A stretch of DNA of 64,000 bases from Plantago elongata (Eukaryota; Streptophyta; Magnoliopsida; Lamiales; Plantaginaceae), in NCBI GenBank assembly GCA_036897095.1, contig JAYMSP010000088.1:1-64000 (forward strand). The letters run 5' to 3'. Positions 47,411 through 60,493 of this stretch are shown piece by piece. A program made the translations under genes and the position numbers. Positions within the stretch are counted from its first letter, which is position 1. The number at the start of each line of letters is the position of its first letter. Below the pieces are notes generated by a model that did not search any database, was not told where the DNA came from, and worked only from the letters and a program-made list of their open reading frames with translations.

Positions 47411-49242
47411 TCAAGCATCATCTTCCTCCTCATCATCTTCTGTATCTTCAATTCCGACCCAGCTAGTAAAAGCAAATAGGAACTCCTTGAAGGTTACCAT
47501 CCCATTTTTGTCCCAGTCCATCTCCTCTGAAACATCAGTAAATCAAAAAGGTAACGTGAATTGCTAATTTCGCCACCGAAACCAAAGTTGAATGATAACA
47601 AACCGGAGAATTTTACAAAAACAAATTAGAGGAGTCGGCGGTGTAAGATTGAGATGATGACTGCAACGTATATGCAAGCCAGGTTGAGCAATGATGTGAG
47701 TCACATGACAACTAAATAGAACAAGTGGCCAATAGAAATATAGAATATGACAAGTGTGTGCAAGAGCATAAAAAGCATATTTATGGGTGTTATATAGGAG
47801 TACGAGGCAAATGGAGATAAGAGTACTGACCGAATCTTTTCATGGCTATTCTTCCAGAAGATCGTTCCCCAGATGTGCTTTCATTTATAGCATCAACCAT
47901 CTCACTTTTGCTCACATATCCATCCTTGTTCTTGTCCAGAAACACAAATGCATCGACTAGTGTTTCAAAAGTAGCTTCAAAGTTTGGCATTCCCATACGA
48001 GATTTCTAGCAATGTCAAGGAACCTTGTGATTATGAACATCTATACTCATAATAGGGGCAATCAGAGCATCATTGTTTTACTTTAAGAAGATATCCAGGG
48101 TCATGGTAATAAGCAAGCAATCAAACATGTACAGTAACAAAAGTCTTTTGTGAAAAACCTGTAATACAAGCGAATTACTTAAAGCCTGAGACACTTTGCA
48201 AAAGGTATAATTTCAACATAATTTGTCTTGTAAGTATATGAAAATAAGGCAACGTAACTTCATAAAAACACATTCTTGAATTTCAAATTATAGACTAGAG
48301 AAGAAATTATTATTATAAAAATGAACTATTTAAAGTAGAATGGATACATCATGGTGGGCAGATGAGTCTTTCTTCAGAAGGTAGACAAGGCAAAGAAGTA
48401 CAATGAATTCATTGAAATTCATTCCCTTGTCCTCATTCAGATCGCATGCCTTAAAGAGAGCATCAATTTCCTCCTCAGCGAAACTGATCTCCAGCTTGCG
48501 GAAACAATCTTTCAGCTCTTGCAGGTCTATTGTACCATTTCCATTCTCATCTATAAACAAATCAACACAGTTTTCTCATTCTCATATTTTGAAGTGCTAT
48601 AGGATAAGAATTTTTATTCTTTTTCTTTAGTTTGGTGATGGGGTGGGATCGGGGTAGTATTCTACAAGGAAAATAAAGATGCAAACAACAGCAAATCAGT
48701 CCAAATTTCCCCTAGAGCTAAGTACTAGTAGAGGGCAAAACCTTCACACCAGGGTGAACTTATGTTGTTTTGAGCCACTTGCAATTTTGCAAAGCGGCTG
48801 TTTTTAGGCCACAGGCAAGTACTGTTTTAGCACGGAAGGAGCAACCTGTAGTTGCCCAAAGGCAAGAGGCAGAAGTAGTAGACACTTAAGATTATTTAGG
48901 ATGCAAAAGCTAGAATATATACTGCACTAATCCAGTAAACTCCCTAGCATGAACAGTACACATATATTAGACAGTATTCTCTAACGTTGAGAGCATAAAC
49001 CGATGCATTAATTACCATCAGGGATGTACACCAAAAAGAGACTTACCAAACTCCTGGAACGTAGCTCTGATTTTCCTTAAGCTCTCATCGATTTTGGGAA
49101 ATTTTAATATAATGAAGTTCAAGGATTTCAGTGTACTCCCTTCAACTTCTCTCTTCCTCATGGATTCAATTATTTTCTCCTCGAGCTTTGTTAGTGTCAC
49201 AGAAGCCTTAGGAGATTCCCCCTTAGAGCTTGTGTGTCCCAT
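47411..49242 (-). CDS. Calcium-binding EF-hand protein, CML21/CML22 type
   Basis: Four coding exons on the minus strand: 49242-49047, 48550-48348, 48005-47831 and 47526-47411, GT-AG and in phase, giving 229 residues. Four EF-hand loops are visible: DENGNGTIDLQE (66-77), DLNEDKGMNFNE (102-113), DKNKDGYVSKSE (157-168) and DWDKNGMVTFKE (195-206). All keep Asp at position 1 and Glu at 12, so all may bind calcium. The N-terminal MGHTSSKG begins with Met-Gly and could be N-myristoylated, as proposed for CML21-like proteins. The C-terminus is acidic (EDTEDDEEEDDA). Length and layout match Arabidopsis CML21 (about 231). A 5' UTR intron probably lies between about 49840 and 49260. The stop codon is only about 295 bp from that of the converging LLG gene. 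Confidence 0.93.
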
Positions 49243-49935
49243 ATTAGGTTATAAGTGTAGCTCTGCCAAAGAAGAAATTCAAGCATACACTGTAAGAAGG
49301 CATGCCATAAAGTGGTGGAAATTGTAAAACTAATAAACTCCCAGCACATAAAGCCATTAACACAATAGTCTGCAAACCACATTAGTCTAATTTTTACGAG
49401 GAAGCACGGAGTTGCGATTCAGCATCCTCTCGAGTCTCAGCTCTATACAACTCCAAACTTTGATCAAACTAGATCCAATTTACTTGCAAAGTCTGATCTT
49501 TTTTCTATTTAGTACAAGCAATTAACCAGCTCAGAACTCAAAACAGAATGCTCACGAAACCCAATCCTCTTCGGAACCAACTCCGTACTTTCCGCATCTA
49601 ATCATAATACTCCAATCCAACTGTCCAAAATGCAATTTCCCAAATCACTAAATACTAATTTCACAAGGTCTAAAAAACGCTAAATACTACAAACAACCAA
49701 TATCAACACAGATTTAAAAAATGCAAAGATCATAAACAAGATTGATGCCAGTCAGTGCAACGAAAAGAAACAGGTAAAACAAGATTCTCAGCATATATAG
49801 GAAACATTCGTAGGAGTGAAGAGAATAGAGACAAGAAAGTACCTTTAGCTTACAGTTTGCAGCAAAAGATGAGATATTTGAAAGGAAAGAAGGTTGATTG
49901 ATGAGCAAACCCAGAAAATCGAAAAGAGTGGATCT

Positions 49936-49962
49936 TTTTGTTTTGTTTTGTTTTGTTTTGTT
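49936..49962. repeat. (TTTTG)n microsatellite
   Basis: About five TTTTG units in the leader region of the EF-hand gene. Confidence 0.85.
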
Positions 49963-50290
49963 GTCACTAATCAGAGAAAATGTGAAGCAGTGGTGTGTTC
50001 GTTGGAGTAGTTCATCAAACGTTTCGTTTCTTCTTCCTATATCTTGAGTGCGTTTACTCAGATCAGAATTCAGAATTGTAGTATCAGATAGTGCTATTTA
50101 TTTAATTATTTAAAGGACAAAATTAGGAATATAATACTACTATTTATTTTCATGTATTCGTGGAGAACTGGAGATCATCAAGATTAGTGTTAGTGCTCAC
50201 TCCTGCCTACCACGTATCACGGTCATTTGCTACCTTGGCGTTTGTGTGTCCAATCAGATCATTGTCGAACATGGCATATTAGAATTACTA

Positions 50291-50577
50291 CTCCCTTGTT
50301 CCATAGTATATTCTATACGCCAAAATAATTCATTTTTATCTTTAAGTTTGGCATTTACCATTATACGCCCTTGTCCTGCTAATAATGAAATAATTTAATT
50401 TTATATATTTTTTAATAATAATATGTGCTATATGATTAAAATTAAATTTAAAATAAAAAATATATGTGAGTCCAATAATATATGATTAAAAATGAGTTGT
50501 GTTGTGGAGGTTACTTGTATAAAGGAAAAACTGTTTAATTTTGAAAAAATATTTCACTCTTAGCGGACGAAAGGGGG
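50291..50577. mobile_element. Stowaway-type MITE
   Basis: The left end CTCCCTTGTTCC mirrors the right end (complement CCCCCTTTCGTCC), flanked by TA (50289-50290, 50578-50579). It is 287 bp and non-coding. Confidence 0.75.
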
Positions 50578-50949
50578 TATTTAACTGTGAGCGTGCAATT
50601 TTGGTATATTACACTTTGTATTTGTCCTTTTCTTTACCTCGTTAGTCAAACTTAATATAGACGTTAATTTTGACCGAATTTGTAAAAATTAACGAAACCG
50701 TTTAGACTTTAACTTTCACAACTTACCGTACTAAAAAGGTATTTTTTTTCATTCTTCACTATCTTCCTAAATTTCAAAAAAAAATTTAATAACTTTTGTT
50801 TTAGAATATTACCTTGTTAGTAATATCATATTGATTAATTGTAAGTGGATATAAAGATTTTAAAAAATAAATAAATAATAAAGATTGTGTTATATGTGTA
50901 TACAAACGTGAGAAACTAAGAATGTCTCTCACCAACACTAAACGCCCTC

Positions 50950-51888
50950 TAAGCTTTTAAATGAGTAGATCAAAACCCTACCCGATCCATTAAAAAACTC
51001 AACGGGTAGAGACCTGATATTTTTTTACCGGGTACTCTACATGTACCCTACCCGTTAATTTGTGACGGGTAGGGTCGGTACGGGTATAATCAAATTATAC
51101 CCGTCCAACCCGTACATCTTTTTATCAAAAAAAATTTCCTCAGTTTTATACATCGGTCAAAATAGTGATTTTTCAGTATTTTAATAGGAATGTACAGTTG
51201 AGTTAGAACCCTAATTTGGAATTGAGAGAGTAAAAATAATGCAACAAAAAAGACAAGGAAAATTAAGGCATCGCACGACATAGAGAGCTATTAAAGATGG
51301 GATAAAGCTGGAATAGAGGTAAATAATCAAACACACTATAATTGAAAAAGGTTGAGCGTACAAAATATCGGATTAGATAGTGACAAGATGATAGTGGAAG
51401 GTAAATACTAATTACTGCAACTGAACTTCACCAAGTGTTTGAACATATTTGGTTATTTGGATTGGATTTGGAAGAGTAAGGTAAGGTACGGTAGTAGGCT
51501 TTCACAAACAGGAGGATAGTGAGCTTCTGGGGAATCTATTTCGACATCCTAAAAAAGTTATGATCACGATCACAGTTTCGATTATAACATCGATGATTAC
51601 GGGAGAAGAGAAGATCTGCCTTTAATCCAAACTCTGAAAACTGAACTATGGTTAATCAGCTAAAATAAATCGGCAGCATTAAGAAGATACAAAATTAAGA
51701 AAATGTAATTTTTTTTTAACTTGAACCAGGTCGGATAGAGTTCAGGTTAGGAACGAGTTTGCAAGTAGGTCCCGGGTCCTACTTTTCAGGTTTAGTACGG
51801 GTCCGGATACCCGTACCCGAACATCGTTATATAAGTACGGGTCTTGTATGTGTTCGGGTTAAGTTCTACCTACCCATTTAAAAGCTTA
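50950..51888. mobile_element. Inverted-repeat DNA element, possibly hAT-like
   Basis: The outermost 14 bp are exactly inverted (TAAGCTTTTAAATG left, CATTTAAAAGCTTA right). Both subterminal regions are packed with variants of ACGGGTA/TACCCGT. The 939-bp element has no transposase. The flanks (CGCCCTC and CGTCCATC) are similar but not an exact 8-bp duplication, so the class is uncertain. Composition resembles the hAT MITE at 14474. Confidence 0.55.
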
Positions 51889-52917
51889 CGTCCATCTAGT
51901 AACCACAAGCTTCACAAATATTGTCAATGTTCAAGCACATCCAAAATACATTAAAGAGCAGAATATTTCGAACACACGCACATGCGATTAAGGTCTCTCA
52001 TAAACATCTGGCTCTAGCTCAACATAATACATCAAGCTCAATCATTTTGTGGCTGATCGAGCACGGCCAACATCACACCTCCTACGGAGAAGGCTTGACA
52101 AGCATAAAGCTTGTTTGTTGAACTAGTAATCCGATCATATATCCAACCCCAATAAATGCAATTCCATTTAGTCATGAACAACATACTAAGGTAGAAAAGT
52201 TCAATATCAGAAACAATGTGCACCACGGTAGAGCATCTAGAGCGGAAGCACAATTCACAGGAACACAAAACACTGATAAATGCTTCAGATTCTCAGTTGT
52301 GAACATCTTACTATTGTGAACAAAGCTTTAGGTTTCTCAAAGCAGTAGATACTAGAAAAGAAACAGAAAACAAATCAATACAATAACTCCGCTAGAATAA
52401 AGATAAATCACAAAGTTCTCATAATAGATTAACATAGCAGTTCAGCATATCAAGCTCATCTGAGATGAGCATTACCACCTACATCTGTCTCATTCTACTT
52501 TACAATCACCATAGTAGTTCTTTTTCTCATTTTTCTCTTTTTTGACCCCTTTTTTTTTTTTTTTTCTTTTTGATGAATCAATCACATATCACTTGCTACT
52601 TCACACTCATCTAATCCCAGCATAACATAAAGAGAAAAAATTAAATAATATGGCCTGTTTGGAAGGAGAATACTCCAACACCAGACAGCCCAAACAGCAT
52701 ATAACTCACACCCCTAATAACTAGTAGGATCCATTTAGTACAACGACTGTTACCAAACCTTCAGCAGACATAATACAAGCACACTTCATTAGCATAGACG
52801 GGGTTATAACTGGCATTCTTGCTTTCACAGGCAACAGGCATCAGTAGGTGCAGTAGGACATGCACCACGGGTACATTGCTCTTTACATGGCTTATGAACA
52901 TCTATAAGCTCCAATCA
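51889..52917. other. Intergenic stretch and 3' UTR of the KH gene
   Basis: I see no gene here. The minus-strand 3' UTR of the STAR/KH gene should occupy the right part. A T run lies at about 52548-52565. Confidence 0.4.
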
Positions 52918-55900
52918 TCACCCACCAGTCTTTGCCCTCTTCATTCCGAGGCTGTTGTGGAAGGGAGAAACGGAACCGGCCATTTGGGAACCTTCTTCTC
53001 GTAGTGTACCATTAATCATTGCAAGTTCCCGGAGCTGCTGCTGTTTATAGAAGTCTTGAGATTCGTCCTGCAATATTCAATGAGGAACCTGATCAATATA
53101 TTTAAATATTTAAAATTTCTGGATGGGCTAGTTGTATTGAATCTTGGCTACAGTTCGGATGTTCTGAAAAAAGCAAATATCACACTTGTATATTATATTT
53201 ACAAGGAAGGTGCAGAAAGGGATGGGGTGGACGGATCTTGAGGGGACAAATATTTGCAGAACACAATAGTTACTCGTAAAATTTCCGAGCCATAGGAAAC
53301 AAAGGTGCCACTTATCCCACTGCAAGGGGTTTGAATGAATGGAACTTGGAGGGTGCAGAAAATTACCAGTGGCTTGAGTAAATCTTCAAGTATATCACGT
53401 GCCTGCATAAGACGAGCATCAATTATCTCGATAGGCAGCTCTGCCTCGACCAATACATGCAGAGGTTCATTGAGATGCTCGTAACCAGGTTTCCCTCGCA
53501 TCATCTCTTCCTGAAGAATTTGTAAAACAATATGAGCAGTCAATCGAAAACAGAGTGCACAGGTTTATCTGAATGGGGAAATGAAGGCAAATAAGTGAAA
53601 TTTCATTCAACTTGCAACCATTTATCCAATCAAAATTGCAGAATTCAAAAGGGTTTCCCAACAACCAAGGTTCCTCGAAAGATTTTGGGCTGCCCTTGAC
53701 TCGGATAAAGACCAAGTCAAATAGTAAATGGAATCATTATTCTTCACATTGTCCATGAATTGATCATAGCACATGCCACACATACATTCAGCTACCAAGA
53801 GTTTTACACATCTCAACCGAATCACTAGGGGCAACCATAAACATTGTACACTACATATTGCTTGTCTAAGTAAATTCAAATCCCCACTCTACAGGCAAAA
53901 TAAATTTATAAGAAGTCATGTATCATTAAACAAACAAATGCATCACAAAGTACTAGAGCATCAGAGGATTCATTTTATGTGAGACACATCTGCCCATCCC
54001 TTAAAAATAAAATAACAGCTTTCTGATGGTTGATGAAATGAAGTTTCAACCTCATGCATTCCCAGTATCATAAAAATAGAAGCCAGAATGTAAAATTTAC
54101 CCTGGTTGGGTCCTTGATACTGCCACGGCCTCTGATTAGTACTCGGCAGTCAGTAGTTGCTTCAACCCGTTTCAAGGAATTCCCTCTAGGACCAAGGAGG
54201 CGGCCAACAAAATTATACTGCAATGCAAGACGCAATGGCTGCATGAATCTCATAAGGTGAGGTACTAAGAGAGTCGCAAACAACTAGTTTTAAGAAGAAA
54301 ATTATTACATTAGGATATTGATCAACTGGTATGTCAACCCTAATTGCTCGCTTGACTATGAGACCTGATGAGCTTCCTTGGGAACCAAGCCAGTTCTGAG
54401 TAGAAGAGGACTGCATCAAACCTGACATCTGTACAAAACATTCCACATGTTGTAAGATAGAAACCTTTCACGGCATAAAAGATTTCCCATACCCTGTGCT
54501 TGTTTACTTCGCATGAGAACTATTAAATGATGAGTTATTTCTAGGCTATGAGAAGCCCAGGACATGCAAATTAATAAGATTACTGCTAGCACAAATGAGG
54601 TGTTTAATAGAATCAACACTCCACATACTTGGAGTGGGATGCTCACGGTAGCCAAGTTAGCAAGCCAGCAAATTAGGTTGGCACAGAGCCCAGACATACA
54701 AATGAGTGAATAAGACATCATTAATTCATCTACTAGAAGTGCCGAGATAATAGTGTTCTTCATCTTATTATTGTGCCAAAGCCTCCAATGTGGCCCCCAG
54801 GCATATTATTGTAATTCAAAGTCCAAGCTAACATATGTAGCACGTGATATGTCAGATGTCATTGGATAAAAGTCACCTATCCAGCACATAAAAACCACAG
54901 TACAACCGATCTCATTTCGATGTTAGCTTAATTCTACCTGTCATCGTATCAGTAGAATTATTTCAAAGCACGAACCTAACAATGAAGTTAGTACGAAAAA
55001 GTAAAGTGTTGTTGCTGAGCCTCAGGGAAAAATGAAAGTAAGAAATTAGATCAAACAAGAGGTTATGTTAATGGTCAGTATCCGTACTTCTGATTGAAAC
55101 GGAGATCCCCATCTGTTCATATTAGCTCCTGCATTTGAAAATAATCCTCCTGAAGCCAGGGGGCTAGCATGTTCAAGCCCACTTTGTTCTAAAACTGATG
55201 CATTCCCCAACAGCGTGGTTACACGCATTATTTCTGTTTCAAAAAGGTCAATTTCAAAGAACAAGATGTACCAGTTAGCATTGGTTAAGAAATTAGTGAG
55301 CAGTCACCACCTAATATGGACAACAACACTGACAGTTAATTGGTCGGTCAAAACTAAATCTAAATACATCTAGTAAGAAAATATCCTCGATAATCAGAGG
55401 AAATCTAACTAACTTAACTCTTTCAGCAATTACTTAAGTATGCTGCAAACATACATAGAAAATTACAATCTTAACTTCAGCTTTCATGTTCTGTGACCAA
55501 AAATAAAACCTTACATGAAGTCATAAATAAAGACCTGATGTTTGAGGAGGAAAAAGTAGTACATGAAAGTTGACACTGTTTCTTTATATCTTATCAGATT
55601 GCTAAGGTTGTGCATATATCACGACAGTTGTATTGCAAAATAAGCTTTCAGTTCCATGGGAAACCACCACAATTTGCCTCATGTGCTTTAATGCCTTTGA
55701 AATGCAGGAATGTGAGAAAATAATTGAAGAGAAGCTCAAACATCCTCTTAAAACAAATTACCCTTCAGATACTATCTAAATTCCAAGCTCTGGCAGCTTA
55801 CCTTTAATATAACTTGCAATCCTACCTCTTTTGCCTTGCAGAAAATAAAAGGTGGTGAAGTATGTAGGTTTCACCAAGATAACTGGGATGACTAGAAGTT

Positions 55901-58900
55901 GGCCTGGCCTCACAAGGACAATAAGACAAACATGTTATCTCACATGTGAGAGCATATCTACTTTTAATTTTAATACGCTATCTCCTCCCAAAGAAAAGGA
56001 AATTTTGAAGGTTAAATAATTTATAAATGAGAAAATAATAAATAATGAATACAAATTGATATTGGGATGATAAAGAGGAAAGTTGAGTATTATATAAAGG
56101 AAGAAAGATTATAGAATGAATAAAAAATGGATAGTAAGTTGGTAAAGTTGAGTGGGTTATAGGATTTAATTGACAAAAATGGAGAAGGGAACTTTGGGTG
56201 GGACGACAAAAATGGCAAAATGGGAACCTCGGGTGGGGTGGAGGAAGTAAGCAATAATACAATTAACTTCGTGCACATATGCTAGAGATCTATCAACCTA
56301 TCTCCTATCAGATGATTAGGCCCTTGGAAACGAAAAACCAAGCATAAACCTTATAGACAACACATACATAAGAACCTGGTGTTTATCCTTCTCTGTATCA
56401 ACCAGAAACCAATATGTATGCGACTTGAAAGCAAGTAACTAGGTCAAACTTGACTACATTGGAAGGCCTGGTAAATAAAAACAAGGTGTCCAGAATGAAG
56501 TCATCCAAGGAAGTGTCCAAAAAAGAACCTAAAACAGAATAACATAGGCATCCTACCTAAAATCCAGATTGGCATATATTCCGGTCAATGCCCATTCAAA
56601 AATTTATCTAAAGCCAAACAACTTGTGAAATACATATCTATATAATCCAGATACCAGATCAGACAGAGCGAATGCAGCATCTTCTATCCTCTAAATGGGG
56701 ATTTGATGCTAGATGCTAGAACAAGTAGACACACAAACTAAAACTTCCAAACTTCACTTGCTGAGCCTACTACAAAAGTTGCACCTATGCATCTCCCTAA
56801 ATACCCATCACCTCATTTCTTGGAGAAAACGGTCATGAAAACAACTGGTCTATTGGGAATATTTCTGAGGCTAATCTTGTAAATAGTTCTTAACTTGATA
56901 GTCGACAAACACTTTACACTGCTCTGTGAAGGTGGATATTAGAAGTTTAGAACTAAGGAGAACTGATCCTACCCAACAAAGGCACGTGTGAGCAGATCAA
57001 TGAAGAACCCATGTCAAGAAGGGTTTGACGGGAAAATGTCATGTTAGATGCCAAAAATAATCTTTTCAAATATGCACTTCTTCTATCTGCACGATCCCTG
57101 ACACTGCCAGCGCCATTTACGAATTCAGCGCTTGCCAGGCAAAAAATTAACAACCAGAACTGATAACAAATTTTGCAAGCTCACAAAAAAAAAAAGCAAA
57201 GATACCATCACAAAGGACATGTGACTTTAAGGAAAAAGAGATGCACCAATTCTCGAAAGAATCAGAATACTTTAATTAAAAATGCTGACCAATTTTATGT
57301 TCCCTTCCTTCCCGCACACGAGCATGTTCGGGAACTTCACCCCATTTTCTTCAAGTTCAAAGATCATATACCGACATTTTATGACATAAAAATATTTTAA
57401 GATATTAAACTTGTCAAATCACTACAAAATTCTCATGTTTTTAAAAGTGAATGCAGACTTGACAAGAAGGACCAAATTGTCCAGCAGGCAACAACTTGTA
57501 GGATAATGCAAAGGGATTGACAGGTGGAAAGGTAACCAAAAAAGGGCTAGTAGTGATCCCTCTCTCAATGTTTTCCCTTTTGCAACACCCTTCTATTTTC
57601 CTTACACTTCAGAACACTTGTCTTCTTGTCCCAAGTTATGTATAGTTTCCTAGAACTAATAAATACAAGTCCATTATCTTACCTCTGCTCTGTCGGCCGA
57701 GGAAGAGTTGGAAAATCAAGATTAAAGACTTCTGAATTGTATAATCATGATTAGATCATTAGTATCGGGAAAACAAAGTTGACAGCAAGTTGTTCTATCC
57801 AATACTAGCAGAACTGGAAACCATGGAAGGAGTTCATTCAGAACTTCTTCAATGTCAGGGTAAAAGCAATCCACCTTTGCAGTACTTTCACCGAAAAACA
57901 TATTGACATTGTCTCTCAAAGGAAATAGGGCGCACATCAACTAAGTAAATTAGAATATAGCTGCTCCCACTCAACCAGCTACGGAGGACCTTTAGCCAAG
58001 AGATGGAGATGAAGTGCAACAGGGTTCTGACTTGAGAACCAAGGAAAGTGTCCACGTAACATAAGAAACACGGTTTCCATTCTAAGTTAGAGTTAGACAC
58101 ATGTTCAAGCCCCCCACCTTACTACAAAAACATATTCAATAACCGTAGCTAATTCATGATATATGAATGGACCTTCTATTTGAAGATTCAGTAAAGCTTG
58201 TTCGAGTCGAGCCTAGTAAAAAGCATTATTTTAAAATTAATCGTTTGCAGTTATCTACACCAAACGCACTGTTGCAGAGCACATGCCTTGGCACGTCAAC
58301 TCTATTAGCATTACGAACTGACAACTTTGACATCCTGCATCAACTAGCTATCATGATTCACTCATTTATTTACTAATCCCTGACATGTACATACCATTGA
58401 AGAAGAATTGCATGAACACTACACTTCTTCTACATTCTTTCAGACACACCTGAAGACGAGAGTACTTGACAACCCTGCTGCTTTTCTCTCACTCTCCAAA
58501 TATCCAATATTGCTAGACGCCTAACAATAAATCAAAATCACTATTCCAAATACTCCAGAATCAACTAAGTCACTAGAAAAATATGTCAGAAAACTAACAA
58601 TCAGTAAATCCCCAGGCTTGCCAATCGGCTGGTCTAGTTTTCAAGTCAACCATATGTCAGTGTAGTTATCTACTATCATCCACGTATAACAACACATAGA
58701 AGAAACACACAGTTAACTAATTCTACAATTCATTTCTAAGTTATAACACAAAAGTCGAAAGATAACGCAGCGTGAGCTCACCCTGATTGAGCAAACGATA
58801 GCTATTGGGCAGAATAGCCATAAACGGATTGATCTTGTTACGTTCTGCCAGCAGCTCCGTGAGATACCTGTCAGTGTTCAACAATCAAAACAACACCAAT

Positions 58901-59135
58901 AAATCAAAATCAGATCTCTGCAGATCCACACACAGTGAAGTCAACTGTGAATCCTCAAACGATCCACTCCTATTTCAAAATCAATCACATAAACAGCAAA
59001 ACTAAAAAAGTAGAAAGCAAATGAAGAAAATGATTACTTCTCCTGCTCGACCAGAGCCGATGCAGCAGCGGCGATGTGCGGCGAGTGAGGAGCCGAGGGC
59101 GAGGGCGAGTAAGCCATGTACCTTCCCGACGACAT
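52918..59135 (-). CDS. STAR/KH-domain RNA-binding protein (SPIN1/Quaking-like)
   Basis: Seven coding exons on the minus strand: 59135-59038, 58867-58782, 55233-55088, 54428-54309, 54217-54101, 53510-53367 and 53067-52918, GT-AG and in phase, giving 286 residues, the size of Arabidopsis At2g38610-type proteins. Residues about 28-62 are a STAR dimerisation segment ([20 protein letters not shown]). Residues about 136-235 form the KH domain with RNA-contact loop GPRG (159-162) inside [16 protein letters not shown], then [10 protein letters not shown] and [12 protein letters not shown]. The C-terminus ends MKRAKTGG, a possible nuclear signal. Such proteins bind RNA and affect splicing or flowering (rice SPIN1); the target here is unknown. 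Intron 2 is 3.5 kb and contains a Stowaway-like MITE. Confidence 0.95.
55981..56247. mobile_element. Stowaway-like MITE in intron 2 of the KH gene
   Basis: The left end TCTCCTCCCAAAG partly mirrors the right end (complement CTTCCTCCACCCCA), with TA at 55979-55980 and 56248-56249. It is 267 bp, more diverged than the others. Confidence 0.55.
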
Positions 59136-60231
59136 AGTTCCAGGCGGCGGCGAAATCAGTCACCGCCTTCGATCGGATTATCACAGATGAGAACTGAAAT
59201 CACAGTGACCGATTCACACAATCGGTGGCGATGAATATGAAATTGATGAGTCGGTGGAGAAAAGGAAAGGGGAGGAAAAACGTGAAGAGATGATGAGTGT
59301 GTATTTATGGAAGACAGAAAGAAAGAAAGAAAGAAAATTGTCAATAATTATTGACAAGAGCTGCTCAAATACTTATCACCGCTTCTCTTCTACTACTGTA
59401 ACTGTAGTAGATGATACTAGTAGTAGGTACTAGTACACCTGTGAATGGGAATGTACTGCTGCTACTATATTATATCTCATCGTCATTTCACCATTTTACT
59501 GTGGTTTTCCTTTGGACACCTCACTCACTCCTACATAAAACTACTACTTTACACTGCTGGTTTTGGCGTGTACAGCTCCACCAGCCTGGAGGAAACAGTG
59601 ACAACTGAGGCCTGTACTTTTCCGTTTTTACATGTAGCGTTGGATTATTTCACATACGTACGACTACAATATCAATAAATTCATTTTTATTGACATTTTA
59701 ATTCTTTTAATTTGGAGTAAATTGATGAATGATAACGAAATTGTAATTTATATTTAATATAAAATTAAAATTGTATAGAGTTTTATAGGTAGAAATTTGA
59801 GTGAATATTAAATTGTGACTGAATTTTATTTTAACAAATAATTAGCAAATTCTAATGGACTTGACAAACACAAAACGATTTGATTCAATCACTATTGAAT
59901 TCGAATTCTAATCAAACATACACTATATCTTGCTAAAAAATATTATTATTGTAAATTATTTTTATTAACAATTTAAATAATTAAATTGACTGTTATAAAC
60001 TGTTATTTTAATTGAATCATAATGACTTTCGTGTTTAATTAGAGTGAATAATGATTAATTTTAATTGAGTTGTTACACTACTTTCTCACACAATCGATAA
60101 AATTTTAACTATATAGTTAACACAAATATTAAAGACAACATACCAAAAAATAATGGGTAAAATGTCATAATAAACCTGAGAAAATATGAATAATGTAAAG
60201 TGATAGATAATATGAATAATGTAAACTTTTA
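59136..60231. other. 5' region of the KH gene and gene-free flank
   Basis: The minus-strand leader of the KH gene lies at about 59136-59275, with a TATA-like CATAAATAC near 59303-59311 and a (GAAA)n tract at about 59316-59337. Beyond about 59400 I see no gene. Confidence 0.45.
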
Positions 60232-60493
60232 CTCCCTCTATTATGCTAAGAATGAAACAATTTAATTTTATACGTTTTTTATGAAAAATATGTGCTCACA
60301 TAAAAGTGTGTAGTTATATGAAAATGAGTTTGAAATATTTATCAATTGAGTAGAAAATTATATGTGGACTCAATAATATTTGATTAAAAATGAGTTGTAT
60401 TGCGGATGTTATTGATATAAATGAAAACATGTTTTACTTTTATCGCGATGTAAAAAACAGAAAAATTATATAACTCTACCAAAATATAGGGAG
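60232..60493. mobile_element. Stowaway-type MITE
   Basis: The left end CTCCCTCTATTATG mirrors the right end (complement CTCCCTATATTTTG), flanked by TA (60230-60231, 60494-60495). It is 262 bp and non-coding. Confidence 0.8.

Noticed and set aside
57722-58100. Two overlapping ~70-codon minus-strand frames
   Set aside because: They lie inside the 3.5-kb intron 2 of the KH gene, in different frames, without motif or splice support.
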